Assembly: GCA_019058365.1 (NCBI GenBank)
Contig: JAHPZE010000017.1
Coordinates: 22,830 to 86,829 of the forward strand
Length of the DNA stretch: 64,000 nt
Source: Promethearchaeota archaeon
GTDB taxonomy: Archaea > Asgardarchaeota > Lokiarchaeia > Sigyniarchaeales > SOKP01
Direction: 5' to 3'
In this document: positions 8,215 to 16,181 of the stretch, piece by piece
Numbering within the stretch: the first letter of the stretch is position 1
Layout of the letters: every line of letters begins with the position of its first letter
Program-made: the position numbers and the translations under genes
Notes under the pieces: model-generated
Database searches by the model: none
What the model was told of the DNA's origin: nothing
The model's input: the letters and a program-made list of their open reading frames with translations, nothing else

Positions 8215-10329
8215 ATGACTCCAATATCATCATATAATAGCTTGGGGTCTGTAATTGGGATAACCAATTTACACCCCATAACTACTGATAATTTATTTAA
8301 GATTTATATAGACCTTTATTTATATAAAAGTCTTTCAGGAGGTCAAGCGCATACCCAGGAAGCAGTTCTCTCAATTTTAGGTAACTTTGAGATTTTAAAT
8401 CAGAGAATAATTCTTAATGATGGTAAGTTTCAATATGACGATAGCCTTGCGAGAAGTGACGAAGAATTAAACGGGATTATAAGTAGATTAAGAACAAAGG
8501 TTGATCAAGCAAAATTTAATAAACTTTTCTATCGCGACGAAGATGGAATGCCGTTTGGAAGGAACAAATTTTCTATTAAAGAATATTTAGAAAACCTTCG
8601 GGATGTATTAATGAGTTGGCAAGAGCCTGATGAAGAGGATCGTGACAATGTTGACCATATTCTCTATTTGTCAAAATTTCTTATCGATAATCTCGAACCG
8701 TTAAGTACTGGTACCAGCAAGTTTTCTGTTTCACGTGTTGACGATAAACCTTCTGAGCTTGAAAGAGGGATGGATCTCCTTAAAGTAGCTCAGTATCTTT
8801 TTGGACCTCAAACTTTTCGGTTAATTTTATTTAGATCATTATGGTATTTTGCTAGTGATGGTAAATATAATGTTTTACCACTCTCGATTTTGCCTGAAGA
8901 TCTATCAGAGTATGTATTAGATTTAGGAATTATTTCTAGTACTCAAAGGAAGAGTACATTGACAAATGAATATATGCCATTAGCAACAGCAACTGACATT
9001 AGAAACCATATTCCATCCTTGTTATTAGGTAATTCTTTCTTTAATTTACCCGTTGACGATGGTAGCAACATAGATAGCACGTTCTATTTTGGATATGGTC
9101 CATTACCTTTTATAAGTGATTCAATTTCTATTCCAAAATTTATAGATTCCTATGAATTAAATCAATATATTGGTCGTCTAATATTTAATCAATTTGAATT
9201 ATCTTTAAACAAATATAAAATAGATAATCACATAACTGATCCTAGTGTTAGCAAAGTGAATCTTGGTATGACAGCTTATGAGGATATCTTTAGTGTTGTT
9301 GAAGACAAAGTTATAAGACATTTTACATCTAAGTCAGGAGATATTGCACAAAATCTTGAAGATGCTTTCAATATTCTTATTGAAGCAAGACGAGAATTAC
9401 TATCTTTTACAAATGATAACACAGCAAATATGTTATTAAAAGGTGTAGCAGAGGACACTCTTAGACTTCAATTTATTAAATTCTTTCAAAACCCAATAAT
9501 ATCTACAACTAAAATCTATTTCTATAGTACTCTTGTTGATGGAAAGATTCCTTGGATTGAATTTAGTAAAAATGACTTCGCAGGTAAATTTACTCAAATG
9601 ACTGGTAATACCCATGCATCTCAATGGTCTGCCTTTGATTATAATTATATTGAGCAATATAATGCGAGGGTGATTGATAATAGAGTAGATGTTCTAAAAA
9701 AGCTAATTGAATCTCAGCCCGAAGGTTCTAGAAATGTGCGAATATTTATTGGGCAAAATATTGGTAGCTCCTCAGACCTTTCAACTGATTATGGTTATCA
9801 ATACATCGAAGCAACAACTCAGTCCCCTAAATGGATCCCAAAAACGGAATTCATGACAAGTCAAGGAAAAGCGCCCTCATATATTGATGTTAGCTTTGAA
9901 GAAGGTACTTATAAAGAGTTTGAGATGCAGAAGTTGCGCTATCTTGTCCTACTTTCACTTGCAATGGAATTAAGAATGATAACAGGAGTAAGACCAAATC
10001 AAGAATATGAATTCAATTATCGAGATTTTATATTTATTATAAAGAAAGCCGATTCCAGTGTCAATGATCCGAATTATATCGCTATTTTTAATCATCATTA
10101 TATTACTCAATTAATGCCAATTCACTCATCTAGTGAAGCTCCTTCTTCTGTAAAAAGAGGTTTCACTAAAATTAACTTGGAATGTCCATATAAAAATGAA
10201 ATCTATTGGAAACAAGAATTTTCAAGACGCTGGATTGAATATAGCGACTTTATTCCATTTTGGGTTTCAGGATCTGGTCTACTTATAAATGCCTTTTCTT
10301 ATTATAAAGACTATTTTGGCTATTCTTAA
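8215..10329 (+). CDS. Large orphan protein, unknown function
   Basis: Product of 704 residues with no family I can name. It has no signal peptide and no convincing transmembrane segment. The sequence is mixed alpha/beta with many aromatic residues; SLSGGQAHTQEAVLSILG near residue 40 and RMITGVRPNQEYEFNYRDF near residue 600 look conserved in character. The well-formed composition and length argue for a real, folded soluble protein. The gene precedes the LRR gene on the same strand by about 110 bases, and the pair is flanked by the two coiled-coil paralogs, which suggests a local functional unit. Function unknown. Confidence 0.8.
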   Translation: MTPISSYNSLGSVIGITNLHPITTDNLFKIYIDLYLYKSLSGGQAHTQEAVLSILGNFEILNQRIILNDGKFQYDDSLARSDEELNGIISRLRTKVDQAKFNKLFYRDEDGMPFGRNKFSIKEYLENLRDVLMSWQEPDEEDRDNVDHILYLSKFLIDNLEPLSTGTSKFSVSRVDDKPSELERGMDLLKVAQYLFGPQTFRLILFRSLWYFASDGKYNVLPLSILPEDLSEYVLDLGIISSTQRKSTLTNEYMPLATATDIRNHIPSLLLGNSFFNLPVDDGSNIDSTFYFGYGPLPFISDSISIPKFIDSYELNQYIGRLIFNQFELSLNKYKIDNHITDPSVSKVNLGMTAYEDIFSVVEDKVIRHFTSKSGDIAQNLEDAFNILIEARRELLSFTNDNTANMLLKGVAEDTLRLQFIKFFQNPIISTTKIYFYSTLVDGKIPWIEFSKNDFAGKFTQMTGNTHASQWSAFDYNYIEQYNARVIDNRVDVLKKLIESQPEGSRNVRIFIGQNIGSSSDLSTDYGYQYIEATTQSPKWIPKTEFMTSQGKAPSYIDVSFEEGTYKEFEMQKLRYLVLLSLAMELRMITGVRPNQEYEFNYRDFIFIIKKADSSVNDPNYIAIFNHHYITQLMPIHSSSEAPSSVKRGFTKINLECPYKNEIYWKQEFSRRWIEYSDFIPFWVSGSGLLINAFSYYKDYFGYS

Positions 10330-10442
10330 AATTCTATAAAAATGTTTTTTTATATTTATTCTATATTAAATTCGTTGAGAGTAAACATTTAAGAATGTAT
10401 TAAATTATTTTTTAATTAAAGAATTTACACATTAAATTCAGT

Positions 10443-11432
10443 ATGCAAGAATTCAGAATCAATGATTATATCTCTCTCTCTCTTAAGGGTGAGAAGACCA
10501 TTATTTATGTGAATAATGAAGAGTTTATGCAATGTAAATCATTATTGTTAAATATTCCAACTGATAATGCTCAATTTTCTAACTTATTCAAATCTATTGA
10601 CGAAGCTGCAGAGATTTTTCAATGGTCGGAAGATAAGCAGGAAACTTTTGAATATGCATTATCATCTGAAGTAGAATTCTGGGGTCATTGCAGCAATTTA
10701 CAGGCATGGGTGGAGAGTGATTATGACACTCGGTTATTACATAGTAATCTGGCGTTTCCACTTTTAAGAAAGTTGGGTGCCATTGGAGAACCAAAAGCAG
10801 CAAGAGTTTTTAAACTTGAGATTCTAAGACGTTTTAATGAAGGTAATAATATAACTAGAGAATTTTTAATTGAGAACGAGTATTTAGATTATCTAGAAGA
10901 GGAAGACGTTAGGAGTTCTCTACTCATAGAGGAAGTATTGCTACTTGAAGATTTAGAGAAATATCTGCAGAAAAGTATTACTTTGACAGAATATTTAGAA
11001 GGAATTACCGATGGATTAGCTGTAGACTGTTACTATATTGAGGATTACAAGATTATCGGTCTGAAAATCCGCACCCTTACAATTGATGTAGTTCCAGAAT
11101 TAATTGGGAAGTTTAAGAATCTAAGATACTTAAATCTATCTCATAACTACCTCAAATATTTACCAGCATCAATTGGAAAGTTAAAGAATTTGGAGATTTT
11201 GAATCTTGCACGTAATGAATTTGAGAAGATACCATTATCATTTAGGAACCTTGAAAAATTAAGAGAGCTAAATTTAAAATACAATAAGTTAAGGAAGGTC
11301 CCTTCGATGTTAGGGAACATTAAAACGCTCTATCTATTATACTTAGATGATAATCCTATAGATTACTTTCCAAAAAAACTTGGAAATCTTATGAAAGAGG
11401 ATAAAAATAGTAGGTATAAAAATGTAAGATAA
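10443..11432 (+). CDS. Leucine-rich-repeat protein
   Basis: Product of 329 residues. The N-terminal 215 residues contain EFWGHCSNLQAWVESDYDTR and HSNLAFPLLRKL, a region I associate with LRR proteins that are abundant in Lokiarchaeia. Residues 215-320 carry four to five plant/SDS22-like LRRs of about 23 residues (NLRYLNLSHNYLKYLPASIG, NLEILNLARN, KLRELNLKYNKLRKVPSMLG, LYLLYLDDN). LRRs are protein-interaction surfaces, and Asgard genomes are rich in them, often near small GTPases. No catalytic domain is attached here. It lies downstream of the 704-aa orphan. Confidence 0.88.
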   Translation: MQEFRINDYISLSLKGEKTIIYVNNEEFMQCKSLLLNIPTDNAQFSNLFKSIDEAAEIFQWSEDKQETFEYALSSEVEFWGHCSNLQAWVESDYDTRLLHSNLAFPLLRKLGAIGEPKAARVFKLEILRRFNEGNNITREFLIENEYLDYLEEEDVRSSLLIEEVLLLEDLEKYLQKSITLTEYLEGITDGLAVDCYYIEDYKIIGLKIRTLTIDVVPELIGKFKNLRYLNLSHNYLKYLPASIGKLKNLEILNLARNEFEKIPLSFRNLEKLRELNLKYNKLRKVPSMLGNIKTLYLLYLDDNPIDYFPKKLGNLMKEDKNSRYKNVR

Positions 11433-11477
11433 CAATTTTACATTAAAATATTTGAATAAAAATAGATCATATGAGTT

Positions 11478-12185
11478 TTAATCTTTTATTTCATTGAGGA
11501 GCGGTTCAAGTTCTTTATCAGATAAGAATCCCTTAATCTCTAATAATTGCTTAATTTTTTCAATTGCTTTTTTAGCGTTTATGGCTTCAGACATTTGAGC
11601 TTCAAACGCTTTATATTTTTTAATTTGCTTATCATTAAATTTTATTTCATCATTTAATTTCTTCTTTAGATCCTCAATTTGAATATTAAGGTGTTGGATT
11701 TCTTCATTTTTTTTTAAAAGTTCATTTACTTTATTCAACATCTCTTCTTCTTTTTTTTGAATATCTTTATCCTTAACTAATACTATTTGTTCCATTTTGG
11801 ATGATTTTTCAATATTGAGATTTGATTGAACTTCCAGATTTGTAATTTTTTCAATAGCTTCATTGAGTTTCTCTTCTAAATTGGAATTATCAGATATCAA
11901 TTTAGCAAGTTCAATATCTGTATGCAATTTTTCTTGTTTAACTTCATCCAAAGATTTTCTAGTAGAGGATTTTCTTTCTGTAAGTTCAGTTAAACTTCTT
12001 TCACGACCTGCTAACTTGTCTTTAGTTTCATTTAATACACGTATAGTTTTATCTAATTTCTGTTGATTTTGCTTCAATTCTAATTCTAATTCTTTAATTT
12101 TAGATCTAAGTTCTAATAAAAATTTTCCTTCTATGGATAATTTCTTATCTGGTTTTTCCTCGGCTTTAACCCAGTCGATTGAAAT
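11478..12185 (-). CDS. Coiled-coil protein with SIDW N-terminus (paralog B), apparent ATT start
   Basis: The downstream reading from TTG 12077 gives 199 residues, but the same frame continues upstream and encodes ISIDWVKAEEKPDKKLS then EGKFLLELRSKI, a close match to the first 36 residues of the coiled-coil paralog at 7188-7919. In the paralog the first codon is ATG; here the equivalent codon is ATT (12183-12185). No ATG, GTG or TTG occurs in frame above it before a stop at 12225. So the gene uses a rare start, starts internally, or has lost its start. The body is a long coiled coil, and the tail IKGFLSDKELEPLLNEI matches the paralog's tail. Confidence 0.78.
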   Translation of the reverse strand: MSIDWVKAEEKPDKKLSIEGKFLLELRSKIKELELELKQNQQKLDKTIRVLNETKDKLAGRERSLTELTERKSSTRKSLDEVKQEKLHTDIELAKLISDNSNLEEKLNEAIEKITNLEVQSNLNIEKSSKMEQIVLVKDKDIQKKEEEMLNKVNELLKKNEEIQHLNIQIEDLKKKLNDEIKFNDKQIKKYKAFEAQMSEAINAKKAIEKIKQLLEIKGFLSDKELEPLLNEIKD

Positions 12186-12313
12186 TTTTCCATCACCATC
12201 AAATTGAATTTTTGTTATAATTTAAAGATAAAATAATTATGTATAAAAATTAATTATTTCAGTTTAAGAAAATATTGAATCATTAAAATAACATAATGTT
12301 TAATTTTCATTAA

Positions 12314-13117
12314 ATGGTTAAAATTTCTCTTGGAACAGCTGGATGGGATTACAAAGATTGGGTTGGTCCATTCTACCCAAAAAAGTTGGAAAAATCCCAT
12401 CAATTAGAATTTTTTTCTAATTATTTCAATATTGTGGAAATTAATTCAACATTCTATAACATGCCATCTGAAAATATGGTAATTAACTGGTATAATCGTG
12501 TGTCCGAACATTTTCGTTTTGTTGTTAAACTATGGCAAAAAATAACACATGATCTTAATAATTTTGAAATAAACCAAAGGATTCTTGAATTTTTTAGTAG
12601 AATTAGACCATTACAAGGAAAAATCTCTGGATTTCTTCTTCAATTTCCACCATGGTTTAATTTTTCAGAAAAGCATCTAGAACAATTGAATAATTTATTC
12701 AAGACACTTCCATCTGAGAATAAATACATAGTTGAACTAAGAGATAATTCTTGGTTTAAACATGAAATTCTTTCAAATTTTATAAATGGGAAAAATGTAA
12801 TATTCGGAACCACTTATATGCCAAATATTACGCCATATTACATGCTAAATCAAAATTTTTATTATATAAGGCTAATTGGAGATAGAGAACTCACGATTTT
12901 TAATCGAATTCAAAGAAATCAAACAGAAGCTTTAAATGACCTTTATAAGAATATTCAAAACTTAGTGAAAATCTCAAATGTCTATGAAATTTTTATTATT
13001 GTCAATAATCACTTTCAAGGTTTTGCCCCAGAAAGTGTGAATAATTTAAAAAAGAAATTCGGGTTATCCTATCGTAATTTTAACAAACAAAAAAGCTTAA
13101 TAGACTTTACTTTATAA
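12314..13117 (+). CDS. DUF72 (YecE-like) family protein
   Basis: Product of 267 residues that matches the DUF72/YecE TIM-barrel-like family: the start ISLGTAGWDYKDWVGPFYP, then FNIVEINSTFYNMPSE, FRFVVKLWQKITHD, GFLLQFPPWF, and YIRLIGDRE near residue 190. Length is usual for the family (about 240-280). The biochemical function of DUF72 proteins is not established. The ATG at 12314 immediately precedes the conserved first strand. It is transcribed divergently from the coiled-coil paralog B. Confidence 0.9.
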   Translation: MVKISLGTAGWDYKDWVGPFYPKKLEKSHQLEFFSNYFNIVEINSTFYNMPSENMVINWYNRVSEHFRFVVKLWQKITHDLNNFEINQRILEFFSRIRPLQGKISGFLLQFPPWFNFSEKHLEQLNNLFKTLPSENKYIVELRDNSWFKHEILSNFINGKNVIFGTTYMPNITPYYMLNQNFYYIRLIGDRELTIFNRIQRNQTEALNDLYKNIQNLVKISNVYEIFIIVNNHFQGFAPESVNNLKKKFGLSYRNFNKQKSLIDFTL

Positions 13118-13181
13118 TCCATTTAAAATTTCCCTAATGAATAAGAAAATTTTAAATATTGGCGGTTATTAACTATTTTTT

Positions 13182-14429
13182 ATGGATTTTATTGATAATT
13201 TAAAGAAATTAGGTAAGAATTGGCGGTTATTAGCTCTTGTAATTTGGCTATTAATAGGAGTAGCTATAATTCCTTATCCTAATCCTGTTGTTTCTTTGAT
13301 TGGTATTATAATATTTTTTCCGTTTTTAGTCTTTTTAATGTTCTTATTTTTGCTCTCTCTTGTTTCTAAGAAAAGTATTTTTGAGTACCCTCCTTGGAAG
13401 ATAATTTTATTTTTACTTGTCTCCTTACCAATTATGGCATTAATTTCAATCGTTCTAATACTTTTATTTATCATTTCTGTTATTACCTATTTCCTCTTTA
13501 CATCTTGGTTTATCTTATATGGGTGCTTTTTAATTGGGAGAAGAGTTGATAAACAGGCATTAAAAACAGTAAAAGCAAAGGCTTTTATAAGAACCCTTAT
13601 TTTTATTGGTGGTTTAACTGCGTCCATTATTTTCTTATATCTCTTCATTATAGCACCCAAATTATTCGATTTTTCAGTTATTAGTGACACACCAATGCCG
13701 TGGTATTTAAATGGAGTATATATACTTGTTGGAGCAATTCTTATTGGACTTGCTATTACAATTGTTGTCTATAAGTTTCATAAAGTCTTTAATGGATGGT
13801 TTGGAATATTTGCAATATTGGTTTCTTTCTATACACTATTTCTGGTTATAAAGATTTATCTTGGTCTAGCTCCTACAAAAACTACTGGATTTGGTCCAAT
13901 TTGGGCCTATCTTACCATGATAATCCCTGATCTACTTATCATATTTTATTCTCTAAGTACTCTTATGGGTTCACAAGCAGAATTCTTAAGCAAAAAGCTA
14001 AAAAGGTTTGAGCTAGATACTGTAATAATTTGGTTAATTCTCTCAAAGGTAACATATGAATTCATACATTATTTTCCATATGATCTTTTAAGTGGTATTC
14101 AAATTCCTTGGATTCAGTGGTTTGCTGATAATATAGATAATGATCTTATTAATCAAGTAAAAAATATTGCTGTATTAGGGTTTTTTGTACTCCTTTTAAT
14201 AATAATAGGATTATATGAAATCATGAAATATTCTGAAGGAAAGTTAAAAGCAAGAAAAGAGGAAAAGGTTAAATTAAGCGAAATTATATTCCCCGAACCT
14301 ACTATTGAAGAACCTGAAATAATTACTGAGGAAAGCAAAACAATCGATGATATTGATGTAGCTATTTCCAAAGAAGACGATTTTAAGGAAAAAAATAATA
14401 ATGAATCAGAAAAAGATTTAACTTTTTAA
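13182..14429 (+). CDS. Polytopic membrane protein
   Basis: Product of 415 residues with about nine or ten hydrophobic segments between residues 14 and 350, for example LLALVIWLLIGVAIIPYP, then FLVFLMFLFLLSLVS and LGFFVLLLIIIGLYEIM. The last 60 residues form an acidic cytoplasmic tail (PTIEEPEIITEESKTIDD). No transporter signature is recognisable. The ATG follows the DUF72 gene by 64 bases; the stretch ATTGGCGGTTATTA occurs both just before the start and again inside the gene at about 13219, a small local repeat. Function unknown. Confidence 0.82.
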   Translation: MDFIDNLKKLGKNWRLLALVIWLLIGVAIIPYPNPVVSLIGIIIFFPFLVFLMFLFLLSLVSKKSIFEYPPWKIILFLLVSLPIMALISIVLILLFIISVITYFLFTSWFILYGCFLIGRRVDKQALKTVKAKAFIRTLIFIGGLTASIIFLYLFIIAPKLFDFSVISDTPMPWYLNGVYILVGAILIGLAITIVVYKFHKVFNGWFGIFAILVSFYTLFLVIKIYLGLAPTKTTGFGPIWAYLTMIIPDLLIIFYSLSTLMGSQAEFLSKKLKRFELDTVIIWLILSKVTYEFIHYFPYDLLSGIQIPWIQWFADNIDNDLINQVKNIAVLGFFVLLLIIIGLYEIMKYSEGKLKARKEEKVKLSEIIFPEPTIEEPEIITEESKTIDDIDVAISKEDDFKEKNNNESEKDLTF

Positions 14430-14589
14430 ATATGATAAATTGCATGAGTTTATTAAACTCTCTTTTTTTTATATTTGAAACAATAATTCAAAAAAAATTA
14501 CTAATTCCTCATAGATTAATAGTTTAATAATTAGTTTTATAAACACTAATTCAAAAATTGTCTTACGTAAATTCTAATTAGTGTTTTAT

Positions 14590-15108
14590 ATGAGTAATTT
14601 AGAACCCAGAACTGTAGAAATCTTTCTAAAGAAATTTGAGAAATTATCTCTCAAAATTGAACAGTTAACAGACGAAATTTCAAAAATGAAGACTAAATTA
14701 GATAAGAATTATAAGGTTAATAGAACATTTGGACTGAAATCAGTAAGAAACTCTCAACAACTTGACTTTGCAAGGGATGTCATGGGAATTGGAAGCCCTA
14801 CTAAAAGATACTTATTATCTCTAAGAGCAATTACCGAAGAATGGAAAGGAAGAAAAAATGATTTTCTAATAACTGTAAGACAACAAGAAAAAGAAACCCA
14901 TATGGATTTGAAAGCGCTTGGCATCAGGATTCCCGTCAATGATATCAAGAATATTCGTGTTTTAGCTAAACAAATACTCTCATTATTATATATATCATGT
15001 GAATTGCAGGGAATTGCTATTAATGAGATCTTAAGAGAGATAATCACTGAGATAAATAATGAAGGGCAGAAAATGGTCCAAGAAATTAAACAAAAATTCA
15101 TTCTTTAA
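14590..15108 (+). CDS. Hypothetical helical protein
   Basis: Product of about 172 residues; an in-frame GTG 9 bases earlier (14581) is an alternative start. Residues 5-45 form a probable coiled coil (EIFLKKFEKLSLKIEQLTDE). The middle is basic, and the last 45 residues are amphipathic helices. No transmembrane segment and no recognised domain. Its composition is normal coding. Upstream of it the sequence is very AT-rich and holds repeated TAATTA motifs. Confidence 0.65.
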   Translation: MSNLEPRTVEIFLKKFEKLSLKIEQLTDEISKMKTKLDKNYKVNRTFGLKSVRNSQQLDFARDVMGIGSPTKRYLLSLRAITEEWKGRKNDFLITVRQQEKETHMDLKALGIRIPVNDIKNIRVLAKQILSLLYISCELQGIAINEILREIITEINNEGQKMVQEIKQKFIL

Positions 15109-15189
15109 GATTTCTTCAATAATCACCATTCATTTGCCTTTTTCACAGAGAAAAAGTTAAAAAAGTTCTTAAAATATAAAATTTAAATT

Positions 15190-15211
15190 TCGTGAAACAA
15201 GAATTTCACGA
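15190..15211. promoter_or_regulatory. Perfect dyad TCGTGAAA-N6-TTTCACGA
   Basis: An exact 8-bp inverted repeat (TCGTGAAA and TTTCACGA) with a 6-base spacer lies about 125 bases before the BadI/MenB-like gene. The symmetry and spacing suit an operator for a dimeric regulator. A small RNA hairpin is the alternative. It stands out because the flanks are otherwise nearly pure A/T. Confidence 0.45.
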
Positions 15212-15336
15212 TCAAATTACTAAATTTGCCAGTTTATCATTTTTAAAGTTTAAAAAACCAAAAATAATATATTTTGTTCATATTAAGGATTAATCATTAG
15301 AAATTAAATTATTTAAAATGTATGAAGGATTAAAAA

Positions 15337-16125
15337 ATGGAGTATAAAGAGATAGTTTTTGAAAAAAAGGATAGAATTGCCCGTATAACCATCAATCGGC
15401 CTCAACGTTATAATGCATGCAATCTTCGCGCTGTCCATGAATTGATTGATGCATTTGATCATTGTTGGGACAATGAAATTGGAGTTGTCGTTTTTACAGG
15501 AATAGGTGAGAAAGCATTTTGTACTGGTGGCGATCAGACAACACGTGAGAAGGGTGGTTATGAAGGAGAACTTTTATTACCACTTGAAGTTGGCTGGCAA
15601 CGAGTAACACATTTAATAAGAACCTTACCTAAACCTGTTATTGCACGTGTAAATGGTTATGCCATAGGGGGAGGACATGTATGGCATGTCAATTGTGATC
15701 TGAGTATTGCAGCAGAACACGCACAATTTGGACAAGCAGGACCTCGTGTTGGTTCATTTGATCCTGGATATGGAACAGGAGATTTAATGCGTGCTGTGGG
15801 GATAAAACGTGCGAAAGAAATTTGGTATCTGTGCCGTAGATACACAGCACGACAAGCTTTAGAAATGGGGCTTGTAAATATGGTAGTCCCATATGACAAA
15901 CTGGATGAGGAAGTAGATAACTGGTGTCAGGAATTGTTAGAGAAGAGCCCTACAGCTCTTAAAATGCTAAAATATGCTTTTTTAGCTGAAACTGATGGAG
16001 TAACAGGCATAACCCAACTAGGAGTTGGGGGCTTATCTATGTATTATAATACAGACGAAGCCATGGAGGGTAAAAATGCCTTTATAGAAAAACGTAAAGC
16101 CGATTTTAACCAATTTAGAAGATAG
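15337..16125 (+). CDS. 2-ketocyclohexanecarboxyl-CoA hydrolase / DHNA-CoA synthase-type crotonase
   Basis: Product of 262 residues of the crotonase superfamily. It has the MenB/BadI signatures: KAFCTGGDQ, KPVIARVNGYAIGGGH as oxyanion loop, GQAGPRVGSFDPGYGTGDL, REIWYLCRR-like KEIWYLCRRYTARQALEMGL, and the C-terminal YYNTDEAMEGKNAF. DPGYG rather than the DAGYG of most MenB proteins, and the C-terminal segment, favour BadI-like ring-opening hydrolases of alicyclic-acid degradation. Menaquinone synthesis cannot be excluded from sequence alone. A weak AAGGATTAAAAA stretch precedes the ATG. A perfect dyad lies upstream and may be its operator. No other Bad or Men gene is in the window. Confidence 0.85.
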   Translation: MEYKEIVFEKKDRIARITINRPQRYNACNLRAVHELIDAFDHCWDNEIGVVVFTGIGEKAFCTGGDQTTREKGGYEGELLLPLEVGWQRVTHLIRTLPKPVIARVNGYAIGGGHVWHVNCDLSIAAEHAQFGQAGPRVGSFDPGYGTGDLMRAVGIKRAKEIWYLCRRYTARQALEMGLVNMVVPYDKLDEEVDNWCQELLEKSPTALKMLKYAFLAETDGVTGITQLGVGGLSMYYNTDEAMEGKNAFIEKRKADFNQFRR

Positions 16126-16181
16126 AAACAAAGAAATTAATTTCTTTTTATCACAGTTATAAGTATCTTTAACTCAGTTAA

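Noticed and set aside
7997..8218. A plus-strand 73-codon frame before the 704-aa gene
   Set aside because: Its hydrophobic, low-charge composition looks like the antisense of a charged sequence, and the 704-aa gene has its own ATG at 8215.
15657..15899. Frames antisense to the BadI/MenB-like gene
   Set aside because: They mirror a gene with clear family motifs and have no ribosome site or homology-like pattern.
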